Positions 1 through 9,190 of a DNA stretch of 64,000 bases are shown here, one piece after another (within the stretch, counting starts at the first letter, position 1; every line of letters starts with the position of its first letter). The position numbers were made by a program, and so were the translations under genes. Source of the stretch: JACCZX01 sp963729165. Lineage in GTDB: Bacteria > Pseudomonadota > Gammaproteobacteria > Burkholderiales > Burkholderiaceae_F. Below the pieces are notes generated by a model. The model did not search any database and was not told where the DNA came from. It worked only from the letters and a program-made list of their open reading frames with translations. Location of the stretch: the NCBI GenBank assembly GCA_963729165.1, contig CAVSMM010000013.1, forward strand, positions 186,001 to 250,000, written 5' to 3'.

Positions 1-25
1 GCAAGCCAAAGAAACGAGGTGCTGC

Positions 26-643
26 TCATTGCGCGCGCTGTTGCGGTTGCCCCGCATCGATGCGGATCCAGCCCGCGGAGATCTTCAACAACTTAGCGAT
101 GTCGCGTTTGACGCCATTGATATCCGGGTTCTTCGGCCACCGCAGCATCAAGTTGCCGCTCGGATCGATCAGCCAGATATGGTCTTGCAGCTGCGCGCCG
201 GCGGCGTCCGGCAATTCCAGATAGTCACGCAGTGGTTGCAGCGCCGCGCGGACGAAGTGAGTACCTTCGTATTCGCGCATCAGCATGATCGGTAGCGGCT
301 CCTGATCGATGATGAGCCAGACGCGTTCGATTCGGTCTCGATCCCTTCCGGTCATCGTGCGCTGCTGGCGCATCATCAGTAACTTGTCGGCACATGGCTT
401 GTCACACTGCCCGCGATCGACCATCACCAATACCCAGTTGCCGGCCAACTGACGCAAGTCGAAGCGACGGCCGTCGAGGTCTGTCAGCGGTAAATCGGGT
501 ACCGGCCTCTGTGGTAACAAGGTTCCGTAATTGGTGCGGCCCGTAGGCGGCGCGAAGTGATAAGAGAAGTACGCGGCGGCAATTGGGATAATCGTAATCG
601 CCAACAAGACGTACAGCGGAGCGTAACGTCGCCAGCGCGTCAT
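26..643 (-). CDS. SCO-like thioredoxin-fold membrane protein of the cox cluster
   Basis: A 205-residue protein with one N-terminal membrane segment (about residues 8-27) and a periplasmic thioredoxin-like domain. It has a CxxxC pair (Cys80 and Cys84, CDKPC), the copper-binding spacing of SCO1/SenC proteins. It probably helps copper delivery or thiol chemistry during cytochrome oxidase assembly. I chose the ATG at 643 because it overlaps the SURF1 stop as ATGA; the same frame extends upstream but only antisense to nothing plausible. The classical SCO histidine is not obvious, so a direct copper role is inference. The gene following it in this cluster is normally ctaA/COX15, but the window ends first. 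Confidence 0.75.
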   Translation of the reverse strand: MTRWRRYAPLYVLLAITIIPIAAAYFSYHFAPPTGRTNYGTLLPQRPVPDLPLTDLDGRRFDLRQLAGNWVLVMVDRGQCDKPCADKLLMMRQQRTMTGRDRDRIERVWLIIDQEPLPIMLMREYEGTHFVRAALQPLRDYLELPDAAGAQLQDHIWLIDPSGNLMLRWPKNPDINGVKRDIAKLLKISAGWIRIDAGQPQQRAQ

Positions 644-1356
644 CGTTGTTGCCACGATTTCCACCCGAAGTAACCGGCAAGGCCACAGATCAGCGCTCCC
701 AACGCGTACCACTGAAGCGCGTAGCCACGATGTTTGTCGACGCCGGTGGCAGGCTGCGGCCATTCGTGCCGCAAACCATCGGCCGCATCAGCGGCCGCTT
801 GGCGAACAACGAAGCGCGCAACGGTGCGCCTGGTCACCGCTTCGTATGCGTCGTAATCGAGGTTCTGCCAGATTCCAGGCACGTCTAGCTTCGGCGTGCT
901 GCCAAGTTCGAAGAGAGTCGATGGCCGAGCTACGGCCAATCCTTCCACCGTCACTCGTCCCGCTGGCGGTGCAGGTGTGTCGGAGCGCTGCTCCGCACCG
1001 CGCGCCTTCCATCCACGATCGATCAATACTGCCGGCAGTCCATCACCGATGAGCAACGGCGTAATGACTTGATAGCCGGCGGCAGCGCCCAGCATGCGAT
1101 TGTCGAGCAGGACCGTGCCGGTCGAATCGAACACGCCAGTGACACGAACCCGGCGCGGCAAACTCCTCGCCGCGCTTTCGATCGATCCACGGGTCGCTTC
1201 GATCTGCAGCGGTGCAGCTCGCTCAGCGGCGTCGGCCTGCGCTTGCATTGCCACTTTTTCATCGGCGCGGCGGGTTTGCCAATTGCCCAAAGAGATTGCT
1301 GCTGCCACGCCGATCGCCGCCGCGATCCAAGCGAAGATCAACTTCGATCGCGGCAT
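640..1356 (-). CDS. SURF1 family cytochrome oxidase assembly protein
   Basis: A 238-residue inner-membrane protein with a membrane segment near each end (about 5-25 and 212-232) and a periplasmic central domain, which is the SURF1 topology. The conserved GYALQWYALG segment precedes the second membrane helix, and the N-terminal GNWQ motif is also family-typical. SURF1 assists haem a insertion into subunit I of aa3 oxidases. It overlaps the following SCO-like gene by 4 nt, so translation is probably coupled. Reading frame intact. Confidence 0.92.
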   Translation of the reverse strand: MPRSKLIFAWIAAAIGVAAAISLGNWQTRRADEKVAMQAQADAAERAAPLQIEATRGSIESAARSLPRRVRVTGVFDSTGTVLLDNRMLGAAAGYQVITPLLIGDGLPAVLIDRGWKARGAEQRSDTPAPPAGRVTVEGLAVARPSTLFELGSTPKLDVPGIWQNLDYDAYEAVTRRTVARFVVRQAAADAADGLRHEWPQPATGVDKHRGYALQWYALGALICGLAGYFGWKSWQQR

Positions 1357-1383
1357 CGATGTAGATGCAATAATTTCAGGCCC

Positions 1384-1581
1384 ATGCGGATCGTCATTGT
1401 CATCGCCTTAATCGGCATCCTGTTTTCGCTCGGGTCTGCCTTGTTTTACCTGATGCGCGACAAAGGCACGACGAATCGCACCGTCAACGCGCTGACGATC
1501 CGAGTCGCGATTTCGATCGCGCTCTTCCTGTTCATCCTGTTCAGCTACTGGATGGGTTGGATCGCGCCGCGCAGTTATTAG
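1384..1581 (+). CDS. DUF2909 / twin transmembrane protein
   Basis: A 65-residue protein made of two hydrophobic helices (about 2-22 and 42-60) joined by a short charged loop. It is the small twin-transmembrane protein commonly found between SURF1 and cox3 in Betaproteobacteria. It lies on the opposite strand to the cox genes, divergent from SURF1 (27 nt between start codons) and convergent with coxC. Its function is unknown; location suggests a cytochrome oxidase accessory role. Confidence 0.75.
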   Translation: MRIVIVIALIGILFSLGSALFYLMRDKGTTNRTVNALTIRVAISIALFLFILFSYWMGWIAPRSY

Positions 1582-1610
1582 CCATCGCGGCGCCGGCCTC
1601 AAGTGGACCG

Positions 1611-2495
1611 CTACAACCAGTAGACGACGATGTACAAGCCGATCCAGACGACGTCGACGAAGTGCCAGTACCAAGCGGCGCCTTCGAACGCGAAGTGTTG
1701 ATCCGGTTTGAAATGGCCGCTTATCAAACGCAGCAGAACCACCGACAGCATCAGCGCTCCCAGAAAGACGTGGAAGCCGTGAAAACCCGTCAGCATGAAA
1801 AAAGTCGAGCCGAAAATTCCCGAGGTCAGTCTCAGATTCAGATCGCGATAGGCGTGGCCATACTCAAAAATCTGCACGCCAAGGAACGTGACGCCGAGTG
1901 CGATCGTTATCGCCAGCCAGAGAATCGCCCGGCTCCGATGATTGGCGCGCAACGCATGATGCGCGATTGTCAACGTGACGCCCGACGACAGCAGCAGCGC
2001 GGTGTTGATCGTCGGCAGCCAAAACGGGCCGAGGCGAGTGAACGGCTCGATCGTTCCAGCCGGACCCGAATGCGGCCAGGTCGCAAGAAAGTCGGGCCAC
2101 AACAGCTTGTGATCGAAGTCGCCCAGCAGAGGCAAGCTGATGACGCGAGCGTAGAAAAGCGCGCCGAAAAACGACGCGAAGAACATCACTTCCGAAAAGA
2201 TGAACCAGCTCATTCCCCAACGGAACGAGACGTCGACCTTCCGGTTGTAATCGCCGTGCTCGGATTCGCGCGACACGATCGAAAACCAGCCGATCAGCAT
2301 GTAAACCAGCGTGGCCAGACCGATCGCGAGCGAAAACCATCCGAGCGAATTGTGGTTGACGACCATTGCCGCGCCGAACATCGTGAAAATCATCGCGACA
2401 CCGCCGACCGCCGGCCATTGCGACGGTGCAGGTACGTAATAAAGCGGGCGATGCGCAGGCGCGTGGGCGTGTGTAGCGCTATGCGGGTCAGCCAT
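1611..2495 (-). CDS. coxC: Cytochrome c oxidase subunit III
   Basis: A 294-residue polytopic membrane protein matching COX3, with the LFYARVISLP-type region and the C-terminal segment AWYWHFVDVVWIGLY that marks subunit III. It stabilises subunit I of the aa3 terminal oxidase in the inner membrane. The ATG at 2495 is preceded by AAGGAACG, a good ribosome binding site; upstream in-frame codons overlap the DUF2970 gene and are not needed. The N-terminus is His-rich (residues 5-16). Reading frame intact. Confidence 0.96.
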   Translation of the reverse strand: MADPHSATHAHAPAHRPLYYVPAPSQWPAVGGVAMIFTMFGAAMVVNHNSLGWFSLAIGLATLVYMLIGWFSIVSRESEHGDYNRKVDVSFRWGMSWFIFSEVMFFASFFGALFYARVISLPLLGDFDHKLLWPDFLATWPHSGPAGTIEPFTRLGPFWLPTINTALLLSSGVTLTIAHHALRANHRSRAILWLAITIALGVTFLGVQIFEYGHAYRDLNLRLTSGIFGSTFFMLTGFHGFHVFLGALMLSVVLLRLISGHFKPDQHFAFEGAAWYWHFVDVVWIGLYIVVYWL

Positions 2496-2515
2496 CCGTT
2501 CGTTCCTTCTTTCGA

Positions 2516-2737
2516 TCAGGGCACGACTAAATTGACGATAACAATCAGCAAGCCAACAAACAGCGCGGCAGCCACAAGGCCCGCAATGATGACGTGCACA
2601 GGATTGAGCTGGGCTGCATCCTTCTCGTAATCGGACTTGCGGCGCACGCCGAAAAACGACCATAAAACCGCACGCACGGTCTGGCCGAATCCGGCACGCC
2701 GCTGCGCGGGGCTTGCGTCGTCCGGCTTGCGATCCAT
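2516..2737 (-). CDS. DUF2970 small membrane protein
   Basis: A 73-residue protein with a basic soluble N-terminus and one C-terminal membrane helix (about 47-70). This matches the DUF2970 family, which sits between cox11 and cox3 in Betaproteobacteria. The start at 2737 lies 11 nt after the cox11 stop and 20 nt before the coxC start, so all three genes are probably one transcript. No catalytic motif; an accessory role in oxidase assembly is inferred from position only. Confidence 0.8.
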   Translation of the reverse strand: MDRKPDDASPAQRRAGFGQTVRAVLWSFFGVRRKSDYEKDAAQLNPVHVIIAGLVAAALFVGLLIVIVNLVVP

Positions 2738-2747
2738 GAATACTGCC

Positions 2748-3308
2748 TCATTGCACGGCGGCGACGGCGCCCGCAACCTCGAAAAACGTGTACGACAACG
2801 TTATCGTCTTCACGTCGGCCGGAAGCTTTGAGTCGATAAAAAACAGCACCGGAAACTGGCGCGTCTCGCCGGCCGCCAAGACTTGCTGCTGAAAGCAAAA
2901 GCACTCGAGTTTCTGCACATACTGGGCGGCGTGCATCGGGGCGTAGCTGGGAATCGCTTGCCCAGCCATCGGGCGATTGTCCAGGTTGATCAGATCGTAC
3001 TGAACCTGCACCAGTTGCCCGGGATACGCCTCGATGTAGTTCTTGTGCGGCTTGAAACGCCATGCGCCCTGCTTGTTCGCATCGAATTCAACGATCACCG
3101 TGCGTGTGCGGTCCACCTGCGTATTTCGCGCCGCCTCTTCGGCGTCCGCATTGCGTGACGTCAGGACATTGATTCCGGTGACTTCGCAGATCTTTCTATA
3201 GAGCGGCACCAGAGCCCACCCAAACCCGAACATCAGCACCGTAACAACGAGCAGCTTGCGCAGCATCGTCCGATTGCCGAGATCAAGGAGGCGCTGATCG
3301 GGTTTCAT
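2748..3308 (-). CDS. ctaG: Cytochrome c oxidase assembly protein CtaG/Cox11
   Basis: A 186-residue type II membrane protein with one N-terminal helix (about 16-37) and a periplasmic beta-sandwich domain. The copper-binding CFCF motif is at Cys136 and Cys138. Cox11 loads CuB into subunit I. An alternative GTG start four codons upstream (3320) overlaps the 45-residue peptide gene; the ATG at 3308 follows its stop by one base. Reading frame intact. Confidence 0.95.
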   Translation of the reverse strand: MKPDQRLLDLGNRTMLRKLLVVTVLMFGFGWALVPLYRKICEVTGINVLTSRNADAEEAARNTQVDRTRTVIVEFDANKQGAWRFKPHKNYIEAYPGQLVQVQYDLINLDNRPMAGQAIPSYAPMHAAQYVQKLECFCFQQQVLAAGETRQFPVLFFIDSKLPADVKTITLSYTFFEVAGAVAAVQ

Positions 3309-3309
3309 G

Positions 3310-3447
3310 TCATGCGGCACTGATCAGCCAGTACTTGGCGATGACGCCGGCAAAGAATGCGAGCGCAATTGAAAGCAGGATCAGCGCAGTCCTTTTATTG
3401 CTCAGGGAGACCGGCCGCTGCTGGGTTCCGGCAGGTTGATTTGTCAT
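3310..3447 (-). CDS. Cytochrome oxidase small assembly protein (45 aa)
   Basis: A short gene of 45 residues, with a polar N-terminus followed by one hydrophobic helix (about residues 20-37). Its ATG overlaps the coxA stop (ATGA at 3444-3447) and its stop lies one base before the cox11 start. Position and topology match the small assembly protein found between coxA and cox11 in many Betaproteobacteria. It probably acts with Cox11 in the membrane; the function is inferred from context. Confidence 0.8.
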   Translation of the reverse strand: MTNQPAGTQQRPVSLSNKRTALILLSIALAFFAGVIAKYWLISAA

Positions 3448-5076
3448 TTCACGACCGGCGGTGTTTCAAACGTGTGGAACGGCGGCGGCGACGGCAACGT
3501 CCATTCGAGCCCACCGTCAATCGAATGCCAGGGATCCGCAGCCGCCTTCGGGCCGCCACGGATGCACTTGATGATGACGTAAAGAAACAGCAGCTGCGCC
3601 AATCCGAATCCGAAAGCACTGACCGTTCCTATCGCGTGAAAGTCCGCGAACTGCATTGGGTAGTCGGCATAACGCCGCGGCATGCCCGCGAGCCCCATGA
3701 AGTGCATCGGAAAGAACGTCAGGTTGAAGAAGATCATCGACAGCCAGAAGTGCCATTTGCCGAGCTTCTCGTCGTACATATGGCCGGTCCACTTCGGCAG
3801 CCAGTAATACGCCCCAGCGAACAGCGAGAACAGCGACCCGGCGACCAGCACATAGTGAAAATGCGCCACGACGTAATACGTGTCCTGCACCTGGATGTCG
3901 ATCGGCGCAACCGCAAGAATCAACCCGGTGAATCCGCCCATCGTGAAAACGAAGATGAAGCCGATGGCAAACAGCATCGGTGTCTCGAATGTCATCGAGC
4001 CTCGATACATCGTCGCGATCCAGTTGAACACCTTGACCCCAGTGGGTACGGCAATCAACATCGTTGCGTACATGAAAAACAGCTGTCCGGTGACCGGCAT
4101 GCCGGTCGTGAACATGTGATGCGCCCACACCATGAACGACAAGATCGCAATCGACGCCGTCGCATAGACCATCGACGCGTAGCCGAACAGCGGCTTGCGT
4201 GCGAACACCGGAATCACCTGCGAGATGATGCCGAAGCCCGGCAAAATCATGATGTAGACCTCGGGATGACCGAAGAACCAGAAAATGTGCTGGTACATGA
4301 CCGGGTCACCGCCGCCGGCCGCGTTAAAGAAGCTGGTGCCGAAGTGGCGATCGGTCAGCGTCATCGTGATGGCGCCCGCGAGCACCGGCATCACCGCGAT
4401 CAGCAGATACGCCGTGATGAGCCAGGTCCATACGAACATCGGCATCTTCATCAACGTCATGCCAGGCGCGCGCATGTTCAAGAATCGTCGTGATGATGTT
4501 GATGGAACCCATGATCGAGCTCGCGCCCAAAATATGCAGCGCGAAGATCGCCAGGTCCATGCCCGGACCCATTTGCACCGTCAGCGGCGCGTACAGCGTC
4601 CAGCCTGCCGCTGTGGCGCCGCCGGGAACGAAAAACGACGCAACGAGCAGCAGCGCCGCGGGCGGCAACAACCAGAAGCTGAAGTTGTTCATGCGCGCGA
4701 ATGCCATGTCCGGCGCGCCGACCATCAGCGGCACCTGCCAGTTTGCGAAGCCCACGAACGCCGGCATGATCGCGCCGAACACCATGATGACGCCGTGCAT
4801 CGTCGTCAACTGATTGAAGAACTCCGGCCGCCAGAACTGCAACCCCGGCTGAAACAGCTCAAGACGAAGGGCGAGCGCCAGGGTGCCGCCAAAAATAAAC
4901 ATCGTGAACGAGAACCACAGATACATCGTGCCGATGTCCTTGTGGTTGGTCGCATACAGCCAGCGGCGCCAGCCATAGGGCGCGTGATCGTGGGCCGCGT
5001 CGTGACCATGGTCATGTGCATGATCAGCGACGTGGTCCGTCGCGCCGGGATTGATTGCGGGAGGAACGGCGCTCAT
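3444..5076 (-). CDS. coxA: Cytochrome c oxidase subunit I (one frameshift)
   Basis: Haem-copper oxidase catalytic subunit with 12 predicted helices, about 543 residues once repaired. Family signatures include the haem ligand region TTMHGVIMVFGA, the CuB region WFFGHPEVYIMILPGFG and HDTYYVVAHFHYV-like sequence. The frame breaks near 4485: the N-terminal part ends after INIITTIL and the rest continues in the next frame as NMRAPGMTLMKM. One duplicated base (CTTGAAC where CTGAAC fits) explains it, and the 1633-nt span equals 3n+1. A terminal oxidase subunit is unlikely to be dead while all partners are intact, so sequencing error is favoured. The start ATG at 5076 is preceded by AGGAA. The N-terminus is His/Asp-rich. 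Confidence 0.93.
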
Positions 5077-5104
5077 CGAATTTCCTGACGTTTCATGCTG
5101 GGGT

Positions 5105-6238
5105 TCATTTGCGCGCGGCACGGAACTCGGTCGGCTGCACGATGCCGCCCTTGTTGCCGAACGAACTCTTCACGTGAGTCGCCACGGCACCCAGCTCGAC
5201 ATCGGACAAGGCCTTCCACGACGGCATCGCGTTGCGACCGTTTAACAAGATCTGCAGCAGCTCGGGCGTGTTCGCAACCACCTTGCTACCGACCAGCGGC
5301 GGAAATGCAGGTGGCGCGCCCAAACCCGTCGGCTGATGACAGACCTGACAATTTGCCTGGTAGACCTTCTCGCCCCGCGCGACAAGTTCGGCTTGCGTCC
5401 ACGCTTTCGTCGGGTCGTCAGCGAGCGCAGCCATCGCCTGCTTACGACTCGCAACCCACTTCGTATAGTCCTCGGCCGACACGACCTGCACGGCAATCGG
5501 CATGAACGCGTGATCCTTGCCGCAAAGTTCGTAACATCGGCCGTAGAACGTTCCGATTTGATCGGCTCGAAACCAAGCGTCGCGCGTAAAACCCGGGATC
5601 GCGTCCTGCTTGACACCGAGCGCGGGCACCGCCCACGCATGAATCACGTCGTTTGCGGTGGTGATGATGCGAATTTTTCGATTGACCGGAACGACCAAGG
5701 GCTCGGTCACTTCACTTAGGTAGTTCGCCGTCTTGGGTTCATTGCCCTCGATCTGCGCGCGCGGTGTTGCAAGCCGTGAGAGAAATCCAATGCCCTCGCC
5801 TTCGCCGCGGAGGTAGTCGTATCCCCACTGCCACTGGTAGCCGGTCGCCTTGACGGTCAAGTCGGCATTACTCGTGTCCTTCATCGCGACCACGGTGCGC
5901 GTTGCAGGCAGCGCCATCAAGATGATGATGATGAACGGGATCACGGTCCACACAATCTCGACCATCGTGTTTTCGTGCCAATTGGCAGCGACCGCGCCTG
6001 TCGATTTCCGGTGTTTCCAGATCGAATAAAACATCACGCCGAAAACGAGCACGAAGATCGCGCCGCAGATGATCAGCATGAAATCATGTAGCGAATAGAT
6101 GTCTTCCGCGAGCTTGGTCGCCGGCGGCGGCAGGTTGTAGCGGCTCTGGATCGCCGCAAAGGCGTTGCTCGCCATGACGAGAAGCGCTGCCGGCGCGATG
6201 CGGCGCCAACTACCGAGGACTGGATGGCCAAGTTTCAT
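5105..6238 (-). CDS. coxB: Cytochrome c oxidase subunit II with fused cytochrome c domain
   Basis: A 377-residue protein with a signal-like N-terminus, two membrane helices (about 49-71 and 92-112) and a periplasmic cupredoxin domain. CuA ligands are visible at His200, Cys235, Glu237, Cys239, His243 and Met246. A C-terminal class I cytochrome c domain follows, with the haem motif CQVCH at 297-301 and a likely axial Met338. This makes the enzyme a caa3-like oxidase that can carry electrons on its own haem. The ATG at 6238 was chosen because the signal segment follows directly. Reading frame intact; coxA starts 28 nt downstream. Confidence 0.96.
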   Translation of the reverse strand: MKLGHPVLGSWRRIAPAALLVMASNAFAAIQSRYNLPPPATKLAEDIYSLHDFMLIICGAIFVLVFGVMFYSIWKHRKSTGAVAANWHENTMVEIVWTVIPFIIIILMALPATRTVVAMKDTSNADLTVKATGYQWQWGYDYLRGEGEGIGFLSRLATPRAQIEGNEPKTANYLSEVTEPLVVPVNRKIRIITTANDVIHAWAVPALGVKQDAIPGFTRDAWFRADQIGTFYGRCYELCGKDHAFMPIAVQVVSAEDYTKWVASRKQAMAALADDPTKAWTQAELVARGEKVYQANCQVCHQPTGLGAPPAFPPLVGSKVVANTPELLQILLNGRNAMPSWKALSDVELGAVATHVKSSFGNKGGIVQPTEFRAARK

Positions 6239-6285
6239 TGCCGGTTTATCGCCATTGTTTTGTACCGCATCCACGCGCGACCGCG

Positions 6286-6774
6286 TCACACTGCACCACC
6301 ACGCGCCTGCATCAGCGCACCGCTGACCTCGCGCCCCAGTATCACGCGGCGCTGGTCGAGTAAATATCTGTCCCAGCTCAATTCTGATCGCCGGCGCCAA
6401 CAGGAAAACGCGGACGCGCTGGCCCCATCCGCGCGCCGCCTGCGCTCTACTTGGACATGCGATACGCGCGGATCAAATTCCCACCGGTGCGTGTGCGTGC
6501 CTTCCACATGTTCGACCGACACGACGCCTGGCTCAATGCAGATGCGCTCGAAATCGGCTGCGTGCCGCCCGTAACAAAAAAACGCGGCGCCTACCGCAAT
6601 CAACTCAAGACCCACAAAGGGAAGCACCATCCATAACCCGAAAGCAGCGAAACCCAAACCGAACGCAAACGAAACGGCAACCAGTGATCCGAAGACGACT
6701 GCCAGCTGGCGCGGGCCAGCCGAGCAATTTCGCTTGATCAACCAGGTGTTTGCTTCGGCAGTTGAGACTGACAT
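6286..6774 (-). CDS. DUF2244 membrane protein (two compensating shifts suspected)
   Basis: A 162-residue protein with two adjacent membrane helices (about 23-43 and 47-67) and a C-terminal soluble part, matching DUF2244, a common neighbour of coxB. Residues 121-133 read poorly, while the adjacent frame gives a better hydrophobic stretch (LLAPAIRIELG) before the good C-terminus YLLDQRRVILGREVSGAL resumes. A lost base near 6415 and a gained base near 6373 would explain this. Function unknown. The start lies about 20 nt after the GAGGAGC end of a palindromic repeat. Confidence 0.7.
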   Translation of the reverse strand: MSVSTAEANTWLIKRNCSAGPRQLAVVFGSLVAVSFAFGLGFAAFGLWMVLPFVGLELIAVGAAFFCYGRHAADFERICIEPGVVSVEHVEGTHTHRWEFDPRVSHVQVERRRRADGASASAFSCWRRRSELSWDRYLLDQRRVILGREVSGALMQARGGAV

Positions 6775-6797
6775 TGGCGGCGGATTATAAACAGGCC

Positions 6798-6905
6798 GCT
6801 CCTCGTGTACGCGAGCCTGCGCCTCGCACGTGCACTTGTCGCGACGAGCACATGCCGGCGGCGCAGCTTCGGATGGCCGCGCGCCCGGCGCAATTACAAA
6901 GGCAA
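6798..6905. repeat. Palindromic intergenic repeat, copy 1
   Basis: About 105 bp made of nested inverted repeats. It begins with GCTCCTCGTGTACGCGA, has the arms GCGAG and CTCGC around a short loop, continues with TCGCACGTGCACTTGTCGCGA and ends in an AAAGGC box. The same order of blocks recurs at 21249-21351 with a different loop. It lies between the BON-LysM gene and the DUF2244 gene. A REP-like extragenic element is the simplest reading. Confidence 0.6.
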
Positions 6906-6939
6906 CCGGATACTCACTTCGTCTGCCAACAAGTCCGTA

Positions 6940-7434
6940 CTACTTTGGCGGGATGCGCAGGTTCTGACCCGGATAGATCTTGTCCGGATGCGTCAGCATC
7001 GGCTTGTTCGCCTCGAAAATTTTCTGGTACGAGTTGGCGTCGCCGTAGAACTCCTTCGCAATCTTGGAGAGCGTGTCGCCTTTGACGACGGTGTAGTACT
7101 GCGATTCGGGCTGCGATAAATCCACCGTCATGTTGTCGTCGACGGCGGCGACGCCGTGCATGTTGCCTGCCGACAAAATGATCTTCTCCTTGGTGGCCTG
7201 ATCCTTGGCGATGCCGAACACCTTCGCGGTCGCTTTCGCGCCGTCATAGGTGACGGTAAGACCGGTTACCGTCAGCCCCATCGAGTTGATGTACTTCTCA
7301 ATAGCCGTGGCGGCCTCGCGGTTGGCGGCATCGATAGCCGCCGGGTCTGCCGCTGCAGCCTCACTCTGGGCCGCCTGCGCTTTCTTGCCGAACAGTTTTT
7401 CTCCGGCTTCCTTGAAAAACGAAATTATTGACAT
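6940..7434 (-). CDS. BON-LysM domain protein (Kbp/YgaU-like)
   Basis: A 164-residue soluble protein with an N-terminal alanine-rich linker, a BON domain (about 36-105) and a C-terminal LysM domain (about 110-162, YTVVKGDTLSKIAKEFYG). This is the layout of E. coli Kbp (YgaU), a cytoplasmic potassium-binding protein of 149 residues. No signal peptide is visible, which agrees with a Kbp-like role and argues against a cell-wall hydrolase. The gene is monocistronic; the next gene on this strand lies beyond a palindromic repeat. Confidence 0.85.
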   Translation of the reverse strand: MSIISFFKEAGEKLFGKKAQAAQSEAAAADPAAIDAANREAATAIEKYINSMGLTVTGLTVTYDGAKATAKVFGIAKDQATKEKIILSAGNMHGVAAVDDNMTVDLSQPESQYYTVVKGDTLSKIAKEFYGDANSYQKIFEANKPMLTHPDKIYPGQNLRIPPK

Positions 7435-7491
7435 CGAATACTCCGTTGGTTGAATGCGGTCCAGTGACTATCTACTCTTGTGTTGCCGGGT

Positions 7492-8404
7492 TCATTCAGC
7501 CCGGTTGCGGCTCGCCAGCTCGGCTCGAAGCGTCTCGACCGTGATCGATGTGATGCCCTGCTGCTCTTGTAGCCATCGGCTTCCACGCATGTCCATAGGC
7601 CACTTCAAAGGTTAGTCGAATTCGCCCATCGCCTCCGCGTTGCGCTTCCAGTGCGCTAAGCATTTGGCGCGCCTGCCGTCCCGATGGCAGTGATTGAGCA
7701 CGATCGTCGCGCGGATTACCGCCGAGTGCACGCACCTCACGCAATAGCTCCTGAGGCGATGCATACGTCAGCGTGATGATCTCCGCATCCATCACGGGGC
7801 TCGCGAAACCGCTCGCAACCATCATGTCGCCGAAGTCATGCATATCGACAAACGGCATGGCACGCGAATTGGGAAGCGCGACGGCCACGGCAGCACGCAA
7901 CTCCTTCAGTGTGTCAGGACCGAAGCAACTGAACATCAGCAGGCCGTCGGTTTTGAGCACGCGCTTCCACTCAGGAAACACTGCATGCGGCTGCGGATGC
8001 CAATGCAGCATCAGATTCGAAAATACGAGATCGATGCTGTCGTCGGCAATTGGCAATCGTCCGGCGTCGCCTGCCACACGTTGCGACGATGCACCACGCA
8101 GCCAGCGGCTGGCTCGTGTGTGCATCCGACCGGGCGTGGCCGCTTTTAACATGCGCTCCGAAATGTCGAGACCGATCCAATCGGCATGCGGGTACTGCTT
8201 CAGCAACGGCCCCCTGGTCTCGCCCGCACCGCAACCCAGATCCAGAATGCGATGGGGCGCGACCCTGATGTATTGCAGTCGCTCGATCAGTCGCCGCCCT
8301 ACTTCGCGAGGCAATGCGGCTCGTTCGCCAAAATGCGCCGCACGCGCATCAAATTGACGGCGCACGGTGGCAACGCGTGCCGGAATTCGCGGCGGCGCGA
8401 CCAT
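7492..8404 (-). CDS. bioC: Malonyl-ACP O-methyltransferase BioC-like (one frameshift)
   Basis: SAM-dependent methyltransferase of about 303 residues. It has the FDARAAHFGERA opening typical of BioC, motif I LDLGCGAGE (about 54-62), and the NLMLHWHP region. BioC methylates malonyl-ACP to prime pimelate synthesis for biotin. Near 7568 a duplicated A (ACAAGAG for ACAGAG) shifts the frame; the corrected C-terminus reads GITSITVETLRAELASRN and stops at 7492. The 913-nt span is 3n+1. The ATG at 8404 was chosen because it follows a long unconserved in-frame region. It diverges from comF (77 nt apart). Confidence 0.82.
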
Positions 8405-8480
8405 CGTCGGCGTCAATTCGGAGGATCCTGGACCGAGCGGCATCGTCGATCGAGTATATGCAGCTATCCTCGTCGACCTC

Positions 8481-9188
8481 ATGTTCGGTTCTCTGGCGTC
8501 TCGGCTGTTTCCTGTGCGCTGTGTCGTGTGCGGACTTCAATCCGGTAAGTCGTCGGCTTCGATCTGCGCAGCAGTGCGAAACAGACTTTTTTGCCACGGA
8601 CACGCCACGTTGTGAGCGCTGCGCGATACGCCTGCTGCACGTCAAGTCCGGCGTAGCGCGCGTCTGCGGGCGCTGCCTGGCTGATACGCCGCATTTCGAC
8701 ACAACGATGACGCTGGGTGACTATGTTTCGCCAGTCGACGGGATGGTGATGGCGCTGAAGTTCACCGCCCGATTGGATCTCGCGCAGTTCTTTGGGCGAA
8801 TGTTGGCGAGTCGGGTGTCAGCGATGTCAGCCTTTCGCGAACGGTGATGTTGTCATCCCGGTGCCGCTTGCGTTCGAGCGCACGCGTCAGCGCGGATTCA
8901 ATCAATCGCACCACATAGCGCGCGCTTTTGCTTCGGCGTCCGGCCGGCGTCTGATTGTCGACCGATTGCTCCGCGTGCGGCACACCGCGCCTCAACAAAC
9001 TCTGGCGTTGAAAGAACGCCGGAGCAATATTCGCGGCGCTTTCGCCGTTGAAGGGAGGTCGGCGGGCAACGTTCTGGTCGTCGATGACGTGATGACCAGC
9101 GGCAGCACGCTCGATGAAGTCGCGCGTGTGCTCAAACAGGTCCGGCGCGTCGCAGGTTCATAACTTGATCGTCGCGCGAACTCCTTAG
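8481..9188 (+). CDS. comF: ComF family phosphoribosyltransferase-like protein (three frameshifts)
   Basis: ComF-type protein, about 234 residues once repaired. An N-terminal cysteine cluster (CVVCG, CERC, CGRC) is followed by a phosphoribosyltransferase-like domain with RTRQRGFNQS and the PRPP-loop VVDDVMTSGST. ComF supports DNA uptake or reuse in competent bacteria. Frame changes occur near 8567 (GCAGCAGTGC), between about 8800 and 8840, and near 9141 (CAGGTCC for CAGTCC). All are +1, giving a span of 708 nt with three extra bases. The true stop at 9186-9188 lies two bases before the trmL ATG, so the two genes are coupled. Confidence 0.85.
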
Positions 9189-9190
9189 CG

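Noticed and set aside
1557..2630. Long Arg/Gln/His-rich reading frame on the + strand opposite coxC
   Set aside because: It is the antisense shadow of coxC; the composition is typical of reversed membrane-protein codons and there is no family motif or ribosome binding site.
3357..4493. Long + strand reading frame opposite coxA
   Set aside because: Antisense shadow of coxA; low-complexity Arg/His content and no recognised domain.
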